64,000 bases of DNA from Streptomyces sp. YIM 121038 (GTDB lineage: Bacteria; Actinomycetota; Actinomycetes; Streptomycetales; Streptomycetaceae): NCBI RefSeq assembly GCF_006088715.1, contig NZ_CP030771.1, forward strand, positions 5,723,501 through 5,787,500. The letters are read 5' to 3'. This document shows, in pieces, positions 64,000-64,000 of the stretch (the stretch's first letter is position 1; every line of letters starts with the position of its first letter). A model generated the notes under the pieces. The model saw only the letters and a list, made by a program, of their open reading frames with translations. It was not told the DNA's origin and ran no database searches. A program made the position numbers and the translations under genes.

Positions 64000-64000
64000 T

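Overview
The window is a high-GC actinobacterial chromosome segment, almost certainly Streptomyces. The evidence is frequent GTG starts, very high third-position GC, stop/start overlaps, and a gene order (tRNA-Thr, tRNA-Met, rpmG, hadAB-like pair, murB, tRNA-Trp, secE, nusG, rplKA, two lipoproteins, rplJL, rpoBC, rpsLG-fusA-tuf, S10 and spc operons, secY-adk-map, infA-rpmJ-rpsMK) that matches my recollection of the Streptomyces core chromosome. No database search was possible; family names come from motifs and context.

Left part (1-19 kb). A truncated NarL-type sensor kinase is divergent from a ten-gene complex I-like operon, nuoABCHIJKLMN. That operon has the whole membrane arm plus NuoB, C and I, but no nuoD, E, F or G. 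It is followed by an HtpX-type membrane protease with a YccF-type membrane protein, an amino-acid permease on the minus strand, a small GlsB/YeaQ-type membrane protein, a YajQ protein, tRNA-Tyr, a small Cys-containing protein, an NAD(P)-binding protein and an amidohydrolase-like protein that appears to have lost key catalytic residues.

Middle part (18.7-28 kb). tRNA-Thr and tRNA-Met lead into rpmG and a MaoC-type dehydratase pair. Two TetR-controlled modules follow: a tetR/efflux-pump pair with matching operators before both genes, and a divergent tetR/NAD(P)-binding pair with a doubled operator. murB lies between them. A deaminase and an aminotransferase on the minus strand precede tRNA-Trp.

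Right part (28-64 kb). This is the transcription and translation core: secE-nusG, a secreted-protein gene placed between nusG and rplK, rplKA, two lipoproteins, rplJL with a regulated leader, rpoBC, the str operon, the S10 and spc operons, secY-adk-map, and infA to rpsK. Strong hairpin terminators divide it into transcription units. The most notable observations are Asn442 in RpoB at the rifampicin-site serine (E. coli 531), a near-identical hairpin element in the leaders of rpsL and rpsJ, and the complex I-like operon lacking NuoD.
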